DNA of 64,000 nucleotides from Solirubrobacter ginsenosidimutans (GCF_027587205.1 NZ_JAPDOD010000003.1:1-64000); one strand, 5' to 3'. Numbered from the stretch's first letter, positions 42,684 to 51,066 are shown. Numbers and translations: made by a program. Notes: generated from the letters alone by a model not told the origin.

Positions 42684-44437
42684 AGCCCTGCCACCTTTTC
42701 GATCGGATCGCGGTTGAGGAAGACCTGGTCCGGAAGGCCCTTGGTGGCGATCTCGGCGTACAGCGCGGATTCGGTCAGGAGCTCTTCGTGACTGCCGCGC
42801 GCGATGATGCGGCCCTTCTCCAGGACGACGATGTCGTCGGCCAACGCGATCGTCGAGAGCCGGTGGGCGATGACGAAGGTCGTGCGGCCCTCCATGACCT
42901 CGCGCAGCGCGGCCTTGATCTCGCGCTCGGTCGTCGCGTCGACCGACGAGGTCGCGTCGTCGAGGATCAGGATGCGCGGGTCGGCGAGGAAGGCGCGGGC
43001 GATCGCGATCCGCTGGCGCTGTCCGCCCGAGAGCGTGAGGCCGCGCTCACCCACCCGCGTGTCGTAGCCGTCGGGGAGCTCGTCGATGAAGCCGGAGGCC
43101 TGGGCGCGCTCGGCGGCGCGCACGATCTCCTCGCGCGACGCGTCGGGCCGGGCGTAGGCGATGTTGCCCGCCACGGTGTCGGAGAAGAGGAAAGGGTCGT
43201 CGTCGACGATCGCGATCTCGCGCCGGAGGTCGACGACGTCGACGGAGCGCACGTCCGCGCCGTCGATCAGGACCGCGCCGGAACGGGTGTCGTACAACCG
43301 CGGGAGCAGCTGGACGAGGGTGGTCTTGCCGGACCCGGTCGCGCCCACCAGGGCAACGGTCGAGCCGGGCTCGACGACGAGGTCGACGTGACGCAGCGCG
43401 TCGGGCCCGTCGCCGTACCCGAACGTGACGTCACGCAGCTCCACCCGCCCGCGACCGGCGGGGAGCGGCGCGCCGCCGGACAGGATCCGCGGCTCGCGGT
43501 CGAGGATCTCCAGCAGGCGGGCGCCCGACGCCGTCGCGCGCTGCGCCAGATTCAGAGCGACGCCGAACATCCGCATCGGCCCGATCAGCATCAGCAGGTA
43601 CGTGTAGAACGCGGTGAAGTCGCCCAGCGTCAACGTCCCGTTGATGACCTGGCGCCCGCCCACGAGCAGGATCACCGCGAGGCCCAGGTTCGGGAGGAAC
43701 GCGAGGAACGGGTTGAAGAACGCCTGCAGGCGGGTGGCGATCATCGCCTGGTCGAAGACGCGGCCGACCTTGCCGCGGAACCGGGTCAGCTGCCGCGGCT
43801 CGGCGGCGAACGCCTTGACCACGCGGACGCCGGAGATGTTCTCCTCGACCTCGGCGGTGACCTCGCCGATGCGCTGCTGGACCTCCTGCAGCGCCGGGCG
43901 CGAGCGGCGGCCGTACTGCATGGCGACGAGGACGACGAACGGCACGGGGATCAGCGCCAGCGCGGCGAGGACGGGGTCGATCCAGAACATCGCCGCCGCG
44001 CCGAGCAGGATCGTCAGGCTGCTCTGGAGGATGAACACCAGGCCGTAGCCGAGGAAGAAGCGCACGGAGGAGAGGTCGACCGTGGCGCGCGACATGAGCT
44101 GGCCGGTCTGCTGACCGGCGAAGAACCCGAGCTCGAGCTTCTGCAGGTGGGCGTAGAGCAGCGTGCGCAGGTCGTACTCGATCGCGAGCGAGACCTGGCC
44201 GGCGACGAGCCGTCGCATGACGGACAGCCCGAGCCGCACGACCGCCACGCCCACGACGGCCAGCGCGAGCGTGCGCAGCCCGGCCTTGTCGCCGTCGGAG
44301 ATCTGATCGACCGCGCGGCCGGTGAGCCACGGGATCGCGACGGTGCAGACCATCGCGAGCGCCGCGAGGACCAGCGACCAGACGACGCCCCGTTTATAGG
44401 GGCGCAGGAAAGCTAGGAGTCGACCAAAGGTGTGCAC
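42680..44437 (-). CDS. ABC exporter half-transporter with degenerate Walker B (Asp)
   Basis: 585 residues, GTG start. Six N-terminal helices (residues 15-310) are followed by Walker A GATGSGKTTL, Q-loop IVDDDPF (the Gln is replaced), consensus signature LSGGQRQR, and Walker B ILILDDATSSVD with Asp where the catalytic Glu should be. The degenerate Walker B of this subunit would face the LSAGQ signature of the next gene's product, as in TM287/288 or BmrCD. A TAAGGT box lies 9 nt upstream of the start. Confidence 0.92.
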   Translation of the reverse strand: MHTFGRLLAFLRPYKRGVVWSLVLAALAMVCTVAIPWLTGRAVDQISDGDKAGLRTLALAVVGVAVVRLGLSVMRRLVAGQVSLAIEYDLRTLLYAHLQKLELGFFAGQQTGQLMSRATVDLSSVRFFLGYGLVFILQSSLTILLGAAAMFWIDPVLAALALIPVPFVVLVAMQYGRRSRPALQEVQQRIGEVTAEVEENISGVRVVKAFAAEPRQLTRFRGKVGRVFDQAMIATRLQAFFNPFLAFLPNLGLAVILLVGGRQVINGTLTLGDFTAFYTYLLMLIGPMRMFGVALNLAQRATASGARLLEILDREPRILSGGAPLPAGRGRVELRDVTFGYGDGPDALRHVDLVVEPGSTVALVGATGSGKTTLVQLLPRLYDTRSGAVLIDGADVRSVDVVDLRREIAIVDDDPFLFSDTVAGNIAYARPDASREEIVRAAERAQASGFIDELPDGYDTRVGERGLTLSGGQRQRIAIARAFLADPRILILDDATSSVDATTEREIKAALREVMEGRTTFVIAHRLSTIALADDIVVLEKGRIIARGSHEELLTESALYAEIATKGLPDQVFLNRDPIEKVAGL

Positions 44438-44446
44438 GCAACTAAC

Positions 44447-44506
44447 ACCTTAGGGCGTGGTTCGTCCGGCCCGGCTCCGCTTTTAGACCTAGGACCGGGG
44501 TACACT
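44447..44506. promoter_or_regulatory. Divergent leaderless -10 boxes (ABC exporter / hypothetical 44517)
   Basis: Minus-strand TAAGGT (complement of 44447-44452) is 9 nt before the GTG at 44437. Plus-strand TACACT (44501-44506) is 10 nt before the ATG at 44517. Confidence 0.4.
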
Positions 44507-44516
44507 CGCGCATCGC

Positions 44517-44813
44517 ATGACCGACCCGATCGTCCTCCGCAACCGCTTCGCGATGGTGAAGGGTGCCTGGGAAGAGCAGCTGCGGGGCGTCCCGTTCCCG
44601 AAGCTGGGCGAGGGCACCGCCGAACAGAAGATCGAGCGCCTCGAGCTCGCGCTCGTCGACGAGATGCGCCGCCGCGCCACGCCTGAGACCGCCGAGCAGG
44701 TCGCCGATGCCATGTGGGGCATCGTCCACGCCCGCCCTGAAGACGACCCCGTCAAGCTCCGGGTGACGCGTCACCACGAGGACCTGGCGAAGCTGGGCCA
44801 TCGCCGGATCTAG
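44517..44813 (+). CDS. Small hypothetical cytoplasmic protein
   Basis: 98 residues, ATG. It is charged and probably all-helical: NRFAMVKGAWEEQLRGVPFP, EQKIERLELALVDEMRRR, RVTRHHEDLAKLGHRR. I recognise no family. A clean -10 box supports it as a real monocistronic gene. Its last 62 bp overlap the zinc-ribbon gene on the other strand. Confidence 0.6.
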   Translation: MTDPIVLRNRFAMVKGAWEEQLRGVPFPKLGEGTAEQKIERLELALVDEMRRRATPETAEQVADAMWGIVHARPEDDPVKLRVTRHHEDLAKLGHRRI

Positions 44814-44982
44814 CGTCCGGTTCGAATCCCGGGCAGGCCAGCACGGGCAGGCGCGGGTACTTGGCGTAGCCGGGCTCGCCCGCAAGCCCGCGCTCGCACA
44901 GCGAGAACACCGACCCGCGGGTGTTCGAGATGACGCGCTGGCGCGCGCATCCCGAACACAGGCCGGCGTCAGGGCGCGTCAG
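44752..44982 (-). CDS. Small zinc-ribbon-like protein, probable CTG start
   Basis: 76 residues. The core GLCSGCARQRVISNTRGSVFSLCERG followed by YAKYPRLPVLACPGFE matches a short actinobacterial protein type with CxxC, a single Cys before E-R, and a final C-P-G-[FY]-E motif. The four Cys could bind zinc. No ATG, GTG or TTG precedes the first CxxC; a CTG at 44982 forms a CTGA overlap with the stop of the upstream gene, so translational coupling is likely. The tail lies antisense to the 44517 gene. Confidence 0.6.
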   Translation of the reverse strand: MTRPDAGLCSGCARQRVISNTRGSVFSLCERGLAGEPGYAKYPRLPVLACPGFEPDARSGDGPASPGPRGDASPGA

Positions 44983-45887
44983 GGGCGGTCGAGCAGGATC
45001 GTCGAACCCTGCGAGGTCATGTTGAAGGTGTTGGACAGGGTGAGCGTGGCCACGGTGTCCGCTTCGCGCCCGCTGAACGCGTCGGTCGACGGCGCCTTCG
45101 GCCCGAGCGTGTTGCCGAGCGGCACCTGGAGCTGCTGCCTGAGGTCGCCGGGCCGGTAGAAGATCGCCGGGATCGCCGTGTCGGTGGGCGAGGTCTGCCC
45201 CGTGGTGGCGGCGGCCGCGGCCGCGGCCTGCGCCTCCGCGGTCTTCGGCGGCGGCGGGAGCAGCACCATCACCGACTCGGCATCCGGCAGGTAGCGGAAG
45301 GTGTACAGCGCGAGCTCGAGCGCCTCGCGCTGGACGACCTTCAGGCGCGTGGCGGAAGGCGTCCCGCCCTTGATCGAGCCGCCGGTGCCCAGGCCGTCGA
45401 GCTGGTAGATCACCCGCGTGCCGTCGATCGTCGCGAGCGGGCCGGTGGTCGGCCGGACGATCAGCTTGTAGTCCGGCGGCAGCTCGCCGCCACTGACGTC
45501 GACCAGCTGCTTGCCGTCGGGATGCTTGTACTCGGGCCCGACGTGCGCCGCGATCTCCTTGGCGCCCTTTTCGATCGAGTTGTCCTGCGGCTGCCAGCGC
45601 GACCAGTTCGCCGCGAGCCCTTCGTCTGCCGCGGCGTCTCCGCTGTTGCTGGAGATCACGATCACGGCGACGAGCGCGGCCGCGATGAACACGCCCGCGA
45701 GCGCGCCGAGCAGGAAGCCGAAGCGGTTGCGGAACTCCGACGGTCCGGGCGGCGGGCCGGCGGGACCGCTGTCGGTCGCCGCGAGTGGGGTCTCCGGCGG
45801 GAGCTCGATCAGGTTCGGGATGCCGACCCCGTCCGGCGAGGGCGGCTTGCCGGCCGGGGAGGGCGGGGGGATCAGATCACTGGCCAT
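44979..45887 (-). CDS. Single-pass membrane protein, partner of the FtsH-like gene
   Basis: 302 residues, ATG. The Pro-rich cytoplasmic N-terminus (residues 1-50) is followed by one membrane helix (FLLGALAGVFIAAALVAVIVI, about 57-77) and an extracytoplasmic domain of some 220 residues with an Ala-rich linker near 225. I recognise no domain. It overlaps the FtsH-like gene by 16 bp, so the two products are probably made together and may interact in the membrane. Confidence 0.65.
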   Translation of the reverse strand: MASDLIPPPSPAGKPPSPDGVGIPNLIELPPETPLAATDSGPAGPPPGPSEFRNRFGFLLGALAGVFIAAALVAVIVISSNSGDAAADEGLAANWSRWQPQDNSIEKGAKEIAAHVGPEYKHPDGKQLVDVSGGELPPDYKLIVRPTTGPLATIDGTRVIYQLDGLGTGGSIKGGTPSATRLKVVQREALELALYTFRYLPDAESVMVLLPPPPKTAEAQAAAAAAATTGQTSPTDTAIPAIFYRPGDLRQQLQVPLGNTLGPKAPSTDAFSGREADTVATLTLSNTFNMTSQGSTILLDRP

Positions 45888-48262
45888 GCGTTCTCATCCA
45901 GGACGTCGATTTCGGGCTTGAGGAGGCGAGCCTCGTCGAGCATTTCGGTCACATCGTCGCCGTACATCTCGGTCTCGGCGATCAGGCGTTCGGCGATCCG
46001 CTCGGTGGCGTCCTTGTTGAGGCGGATCGTCGCGTAGGCGATCACGAACGACTGGCCCAGCAGGCCGGTCACGAGCTTGCGCTTGCCGGGATCGCCGACG
46101 GCGGACCCGAACATGCTGCCGTCCATGTTCGAGGAGCGGTGCAGCAGCTTGGTGCCCAGCTCTTGGAAGCGCTCGACGACCTTCTTCTCGGCCTTCTCGC
46201 GCGCTTCCTTGTCCGGGATGCGGTCGGAGAGGTCGATCGGCGCGGGCGCCATGCCCGCGGAGCCGACCATGTAGGAGGCACGCGCCGTCGCCATCCCGAG
46301 GTCGCCGCCGACGCCGTTGCCGTTCTGGCCGTAGAAGACGAGCTCCGCCGCCATCGCGCCGAGGACGGTGATCAGGCTGCCGACCTCCTCCGAGCGCCAG
46401 GAGCCGAAGCGATCCTCGATCGCCATCGCCTGATGGTGGCCGCCGGTCTCGCCGCGCTTCTTGATCGAGAGGCGGGTCGCGAGCATGTTCTCGCGGAACA
46501 CGTGGCTGGTCACGGCGTGGCCGGCCTCGTGGATCGCGATCGCCCGCAGCTCGTGCTTCGGACCCTGCTGGCCGATCGCGACGCCGGTCTCGACCGTCGT
46601 CATCGCCTCGAGCAGGTCCTGGCGGCTGAACGCCACGCGGTCGTTGGAGTGCGCGTAGGTGAGGGCCAGCGAGCAGGCCTGGTCGATCATCGCGGGCGAG
46701 TAGCCGTTGGTGATCCGGGCGAGCTCGTCACGCGCCTTCGCGGTGTCCAGCGCCTCCTCGTGCCCGACCTTGCCGAGGTAGAGGTCGAAGATGTCGCGCC
46801 GGTCCTCCCACGTGGGCGTGCGGAAGTAGATGTGGCGGCCCATGCGGCCCGGGCGGGTGAGCGCCGGGTCGAGCATCTCCAGCGGCACGTTGCAGGCGCC
46901 GATGAAGTACACCTCTTCCTTGCGCGGCTTCGGCGGCTTCAGGCGCAGCTTGCGGCCGAACAGGCGCTGCGGCACGAAGTAGATCGCGTCGAGGAACGTG
47001 TTGAACTTGCGCGTGCGGAAGCGCTTCATGAAGGGCGGCTCGTCGATGCCATCCATCACGACCAGCAGCTGGTTGAGCGCGAGTCCGCCGCCGCCCATGC
47101 CCATCATGCCGCCCGGCATCATCGCCTTGTTGACGCCGGCGGCGAACTTGGTGACGATCGGCGGGTAGGGCGACGGGGTCGGCTCGGCGCGCATCGCGAA
47201 GAGCTTCTCGCGCCACGCCTCGGTCTCGTCGATCAGGTCGCCGGTCGACGTCATCGCGCCCATCGGGCCGAAGAAGTGCGAGTCGTGGATCGTGCCCGAC
47301 TGGATCGGCTGGTAGCCCGATCCGAGCGAGCTGCGGCGCAGGCCCACGGCGTCGATCTCGTCGATGAAGACGATGCACTGGCCGCCCCACTTGTTGGCCA
47401 TCTTCTTGGCCTTGCGCGCGAGGTAGCGCACGATCACCGCGTCCATGCCGATGAAGGTCTGCGCGAAGCCGGAGCCCGGGATCGTCACGAACGGGCAGTT
47501 GAAGGACGTGGCGATCGCCTTGGAGAGCATCGTCTTGCCGGTGCCGGGGGCGCCGAGGAAGAGGACGCCGCGCTCGCGCTTGCCGCCGGCCTTCTCGAAC
47601 TCCTCGCCGGACTGCCAGAGCGAGACGACGCGGGTGATCTCGAGCTTCGCCTCGGCCTGGCCGCGGACGTCGTCGAGCTTGACGCCCCAGTCCGCGTCGC
47701 CGGGCTCGTAGGTCTTGATCTGCTGGATGCCCATGATCACCAGCGGCCCGAACAGGATCAGGAAGTTGAAGATCATGAAGACGAAGAACGTGGCGCCGAG
47801 CTGCGCCGCTTGCCCGATCCCGCTCGGGATCGAGCTGATCATGTTCGACATGGCGTCGGCGATCGACTCGTCCTTCGTGCGCGAGACGATGAAGCCGACG
47901 ACGAGGAGGATCGCCCCGATCCAGAACCAGATCTTGAACTTGTGGCGCCAGTACCAGACGCGGCGCCGGGACATGACGTCCTGTTCCTTGAGCGCGTCCT
48001 CGGCGCCGTAGAGCGCGGGCGACGGGATCATCTTGTGCGCGATCACGTCCACGCCGCCGCGGAAGATCACGACGCCCGCGGCCGCGGCGAGCAGCGACCA
48101 CCCGAGCGGCCAGTCGTACGTCGAATAGAAGAGGAAGAAGAGCGCTGGCGATGTGAGCAGCGCTACGGCGGATGCGGCTCGGCCGAGCATGCGCCATTCA
48201 CGCGCGAGCGAGATCGCCTGATCATTGACGCGCCGCTGCAGGCGCGGGGGCTCTTCCCTCAT
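45872..48262 (-). CDS. Atypical FtsH-like membrane AAA+ metalloprotease
   Basis: 796 residues, ATG. There are about four membrane helices in the first 180 residues (two pairs) where classical FtsH has two. Walker A is FLGAPGTGKTML and Walker B is CIVFIDEIDAVG. Two insertions then interrupt the AAA+ core: about 100 residues before NQLLVVMDG, including a Met/Gly run (MMPGGMMGMGGGG), and about 40 residues before VYFIGACNVPLEMLDPALTRPGRMGR. The zinc protease has HEAGH and a distal acidic GGDLGMAT. It should degrade membrane proteins; the insertions are likely to change substrate access. Confidence 0.85.
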   Translation of the reverse strand: MREEPPRLQRRVNDQAISLAREWRMLGRAASAVALLTSPALFFLFYSTYDWPLGWSLLAAAAGVVIFRGGVDVIAHKMIPSPALYGAEDALKEQDVMSRRRVWYWRHKFKIWFWIGAILLVVGFIVSRTKDESIADAMSNMISSIPSGIGQAAQLGATFFVFMIFNFLILFGPLVIMGIQQIKTYEPGDADWGVKLDDVRGQAEAKLEITRVVSLWQSGEEFEKAGGKRERGVLFLGAPGTGKTMLSKAIATSFNCPFVTIPGSGFAQTFIGMDAVIVRYLARKAKKMANKWGGQCIVFIDEIDAVGLRRSSLGSGYQPIQSGTIHDSHFFGPMGAMTSTGDLIDETEAWREKLFAMRAEPTPSPYPPIVTKFAAGVNKAMMPGGMMGMGGGGLALNQLLVVMDGIDEPPFMKRFRTRKFNTFLDAIYFVPQRLFGRKLRLKPPKPRKEEVYFIGACNVPLEMLDPALTRPGRMGRHIYFRTPTWEDRRDIFDLYLGKVGHEEALDTAKARDELARITNGYSPAMIDQACSLALTYAHSNDRVAFSRQDLLEAMTTVETGVAIGQQGPKHELRAIAIHEAGHAVTSHVFRENMLATRLSIKKRGETGGHHQAMAIEDRFGSWRSEEVGSLITVLGAMAAELVFYGQNGNGVGGDLGMATARASYMVGSAGMAPAPIDLSDRIPDKEAREKAEKKVVERFQELGTKLLHRSSNMDGSMFGSAVGDPGKRKLVTGLLGQSFVIAYATIRLNKDATERIAERLIAETEMYGDDVTEMLDEARLLKPEIDVLDENAWPVI

Positions 48263-48269
48263 TCCGCTG

Positions 48270-48275
48270 AGTGTA
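48270..48275 (-). promoter_or_regulatory. Leaderless -10 box of the FtsH-like operon
   Basis: Minus-strand TACACT, complement of 48270-48275, 7 nt before the ATG at 48262. Confidence 0.45.
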
Positions 48276-48335
48276 CGCGCAAGGATTTGGCCCGGATGTC
48301 CTTGTTTAAATGCCTCTTAGGCACGGACGGATGTC

Positions 48336-49493
48336 CTACTCCAGAGAGCGTTGAAGCGCGAGCACTCGGGCGGCCGAGGCCCTTACCACGGCTCGAAACG
48401 ACTTCGATGAACGCGCTTCGGCGAGCAGTGCGCGATAGGCCCGGATCCACGATCCCTGGCCGGTCGTGAGCACGATGTCGTTGCCCGCCCGGATCGAGCG
48501 GACGGCGATTTCCTCGGTCGGCCCGGTGGCACGGACGGCCGCGGCCTCGATGCTGTCGGTCATCACCACCCCGCGGAATCCGAGCTGGCGGCGCAGCAGC
48601 GTGGTCAGGATCGCGGGCGACTGGGCGGCGATATGGCGCGCATCCAGTCGTGGATAGACGGCGTTGGCGCTCATCACGATCGGCACGCCCGCCGCGATCG
48701 CGGCCTTGAACGGCGCGAGATCGTCCGCTGTCGGCGCGCCGCCGCCGATCGTCGCCGAGCCGCTGTCGGTGTTGACCGTCGCCCCGCCGAGGCCCGGGAA
48801 GTGCTTGACGGTGGGCTTGACGCCGCCGGCCAGCCAGCCCTTGATCGCGGCCTGCGTGGAGGTCGCCACCTGGCGCGGGTCGCGTGAGAACTCCCGCCCG
48901 CTCATCGCGGCGCCGTCCACCGAGGGGACGTCCGCGACCGGCGCGAGGCTGACGTTGATGCCGGCGCCGCGCAGCGCCACCGCGGCCGCCTTGGCGTCGC
49001 GCCCCGGAACCTGCGCGGCGGCGGGCGGACCCGGCGGCGCCCACGCCACGTTGCGAATCTCCCCACCCTCCTGGTCGGTGCAGATGATCGGCGTCGCCCC
49101 GCCCGCTTTGCCCGCCTGCTCGAGCGCGGCCGTCAGCGCCCGCAGCTGCTGCGGCGAAGCGACGTTGTCCTTGAAGAGGATCGCGCCCGACGCCCACCCG
49201 TCGCGCAGGATCTTGCGCACGTAGCTCGGCGCCTCGGTCCCGCTGAACCGCAGGACCACGAGCCGGCCGACCTGCTGCTGGAGCGACAGCGCGTCGACGG
49301 GAGCGGGCGTCGGCGCCGGGGTCCGCCGCGCGGCGGGTGACGCCGACGCCTCGACGGGGGCCGCGGACGCGCGCGGCGGTGGTGTGTCGTCGTTCCCGCC
49401 GGACGCCCCCAGCGACGCGCCGGCGACGAACGCCAGCCCCGCGGCGGCGAGCACGGCCGCGCGGCGGCGGCGGACGACGGTCGCGGGCGGCAC
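48336..49493 (-). CDS. GH3 beta-N-acetylhexosaminidase-like secreted protein with altered acid/base loop
   Basis: 385 residues, GTG. A basic N-terminus plus hydrophobic segment (residues 10-30) suggests secretion or a lipid-free anchor, then a Pro/Ala linker (38-66). The GH3 barrel has GAILFKDNV, CTDQEGGEIRNV, VKHFPGLGGATVNTDSG and RGVVMTDSIEAAAV, whose Asp is the nucleophile. NagZ enzymes have KHFPGHG...DSH with a catalytic His; here the loop reads DSG and PGL, so the Asp-His dyad is lost. It may cleave peptidoglycan or other GlcNAc glycans by a modified route, or bind only. Confidence 0.8.
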   Translation of the reverse strand: MPPATVVRRRRAAVLAAAGLAFVAGASLGASGGNDDTPPPRASAAPVEASASPAARRTPAPTPAPVDALSLQQQVGRLVVLRFSGTEAPSYVRKILRDGWASGAILFKDNVASPQQLRALTAALEQAGKAGGATPIICTDQEGGEIRNVAWAPPGPPAAAQVPGRDAKAAAVALRGAGINVSLAPVADVPSVDGAAMSGREFSRDPRQVATSTQAAIKGWLAGGVKPTVKHFPGLGGATVNTDSGSATIGGGAPTADDLAPFKAAIAAGVPIVMSANAVYPRLDARHIAAQSPAILTTLLRRQLGFRGVVMTDSIEAAAVRATGPTEEIAVRSIRAGNDIVLTTGQGSWIRAYRALLAEARSSKSFRAVVRASAARVLALQRSLE

Positions 49494-49507
49494 CCGCTAC
49501 ATGATGG

Positions 49508-49915
49508 TCAAGCGTCCTGCGGCGTCTTGAACTCGCCGCCGTCGATGAGCTCGATGCGGTAGCCGTCCGGGTCCTGCACGAAGCAGATCCGGCCGATCTC
49601 GGGGCGCCCGCCCGGGGCGAACGGCGGCTTCTCCGGCTCGACGCCGATCGTCGCCAGTCCGGCCAGCAGCGCGTCGAGGTCGTCGACCGTCAGCGCGATG
49701 TGGTTGTAGCCGTCGCCGAGGTCATACGGCTCGGCACGGCCGATGTTGACCGTCAGCTCGAGCGTGTCGGCATCGCCGGGCAGGCCCATGTAGACGTTGT
49801 AGGCCGTCTCGAACTGCAGCTTTCCGCGACGTTCGTAGCCGAGCGCCTCATAGAAGGCGACGGACTTCTCCTCGTCGAACACACGGACACAGGTGTGGAC
49901 ATAGCGCTTCGCCAT
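49508..49915 (-). CDS. VOC family (glyoxalase I-like) protein
   Basis: 135 residues, ATG. Two beta-alpha-beta-beta-beta modules: HTCVRVFDEEKSVAFYEALGYE with the metal His, LELTVN with the Glu, YNHIALTVDDLDALLAGL, and FVQDPDGYRIELID with the final Glu. This metal set is that of lactoylglutathione-lyase-like enzymes. TACCGT lies 7 nt upstream of the start. Confidence 0.85.
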   Translation of the reverse strand: MAKRYVHTCVRVFDEEKSVAFYEALGYERRGKLQFETAYNVYMGLPGDADTLELTVNIGRAEPYDLGDGYNHIALTVDDLDALLAGLATIGVEPEKPPFAPGGRPEIGRICFVQDPDGYRIELIDGGEFKTPQDA

Positions 49916-49922
49916 CGGCCGA

Positions 49923-49928
49923 ACGGTA
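49923..49928 (-). promoter_or_regulatory. Leaderless -10 box of the VOC gene
   Basis: Minus-strand TACCGT, complement of 49923-49928, 7 nt before the ATG at 49915. Confidence 0.4.
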
Positions 49929-49949
49929 ATGGGTCCGCGAGCCCGGCGG

Positions 49950-49992
49950 GTTTGAAGTGCTGGTTTCCGGGGATGTCAGTTTCGGGACATCC
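49950..49992 (+). promoter_or_regulatory. Sigma-B-like promoter and hairpin upstream of the STAS gene
   Basis: GTTTGA (49950-49955), 13 bp, GGGGAT (49969-49974) resembles the GTTTAA-N12-15-GGGTAT promoters of sigma-B/SigF-type factors. Overlapping it, GGATGTC (49971-49977) and GACATCC (49986-49992) form a perfect 7-bp inverted repeat. GGGAGAGGG near 49998-50006 is a plausible ribosome site for the ATG at 50014, so this unit has a leader. Confidence 0.4.
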
Positions 49993-50013
49993 TCACGGGA
50001 GAGGGACGGAACA

Positions 50014-50358
50014 ATGCAGGGCTTCGGCCTGACGATCGAGGAGCTGGACGGCGGTGCGATACGGATCGCGCTCCGCGGCGAGCTCGATCTCGCTCACGCG
50101 TACACGTTCGACGAGGAGTTGCGCCGTGTCGAGGAGGCGCGGCCGCCCTGCGTGGTGCTCGATCTGCGCGAGCTGCGCTTCATGGACTCGTGCGGGCTCG
50201 CCCGCCTGCTCGCGGCCCGCCGGCGCGCCCGCAGGGCAGGGCACCGGCTGCTGCTCGTCAAGGGCTCGCCGAACATCCAGCGCCTGTTCGCGCTGTCCGC
50301 GGTCGACGAGGCCTTCGAGATGGTCTCCGAGCTCCCGCTGGCGCTCAGCTCACGGTAG
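50014..50358 (+). CDS. STAS-domain anti-sigma factor antagonist
   Basis: 114 residues from the ATG at 50014, which has a ribosome site; an upstream in-frame start would lie inside the promoter. The STAS fold is clear: IRIALRGELDLAHAYTFDEELRR, VVLDLRELRFMDSCGLARLLAARRRA. The phosphorylatable Ser follows Asp in MDSCG, where SpoIIAA/RsbV have DSSG. It would bind an RsbW-type kinase and release a sigma factor; no kinase or sigma gene is next to it. The 3' end overlaps the SDR gene by 9 bp. Confidence 0.88.
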   Translation: MQGFGLTIEELDGGAIRIALRGELDLAHAYTFDEELRRVEEARPPCVVLDLRELRFMDSCGLARLLAARRRARRAGHRLLLVKGSPNIQRLFALSAVDEAFEMVSELPLALSSR

Positions 50359-51054
50359 CCAGCGGTCGCCCGCGGGGGTGACGACGAGCTCGTGGGTGTA
50401 GGCCCGCGGGCTCTGGCCGGCGAGGTATTCGACCGCGCGGGCGATCTCGGCCTGGTCGGCGGTCTCGTTGTCGGGCTTGCCGGCGGTCATCGCCGCGGTC
50501 TTCGGCGAGTCGATCGTGGCGTCGACGATCAACAGCGCGACGTGGATGCCGTCGGCACGCAGCTCCTGCGCCGCGGCGTGCACCAGCGCGCGGGTGGCGG
50601 CGGCGCCGGCGGCCCACAGGCCGCGGCCGGCCATCGCCCGCCGGGCGCTGCCGCCCGTCACCTGGATCAGCGTCCCCGCCCCCGCCCGGACGCCCTCTGA
50701 CAGGAAGACGAACGCCTGCTCGGCCACGGCACCGGTCCAGCCGCGGAAGTCCTCGATCGTGGCCTCGTTGAGCGATCCGCCGCCGAACGGGCCGGCCTTG
50801 GTCGGGCGTGCGGCGGACACCGCGTTGACGATCACGTCGATGCGGCCGAGCTCGGCCTTGGCCCGCTCCAGCGCGGCGCGCAGCTCGTCGGGATCGGACG
50901 CGTCGGCCTGCAGCGGGAGCCCACCCGCCGCGCGGACGGTCTCGAGCGTCTCCGGCGAGCGCGCGACGGAGGCGCCGCTCCAGCCGTTGTTCAGGTGATG
51001 GCCGAGGATCGCGCCCCCGAGATTGCGGGCGCCCAGGACGACTATCGATGGCAT
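50350..51054 (-). CDS. SDR-like protein with degenerate active site
   Basis: 234 residues, ATG. The Rossmann start is IVVLGARNLGGAILGHHL, with a modified glycine motif. DASDPDELRAAL and GRIDVIVNAVS correspond to later SDR strands. IQVTGGSARRA gives the Ser region, but the YxxxK motif is replaced by LWAAGAAATRAL, so both catalytic Tyr and Lys are missing. It is either a cofactor-binding or sensor protein, or it uses another chemistry. It lies just downstream of the EamA gene (12 bp). Confidence 0.75.
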   Translation of the reverse strand: MPSIVVLGARNLGGAILGHHLNNGWSGASVARSPETLETVRAAGGLPLQADASDPDELRAALERAKAELGRIDVIVNAVSAARPTKAGPFGGGSLNEATIEDFRGWTGAVAEQAFVFLSEGVRAGAGTLIQVTGGSARRAMAGRGLWAAGAAATRALVHAAAQELRADGIHVALLIVDATIDSPKTAAMTAGKPDNETADQAEIARAVEYLAGQSPRAYTHELVVTPAGDRWLP

Positions 51055-51066
51055 TCCGCCATCGTG

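Noticed and set aside
44820..44845. GGTTCGAATCCCGGGCAGGCCA looks like a tRNA T-arm and 3' end
   Set aside because: The 5-bp T-stem does not pair, there is no matching acceptor or anticodon arm upstream, and the sequence is explained by the zinc-ribbon gene on the minus strand.
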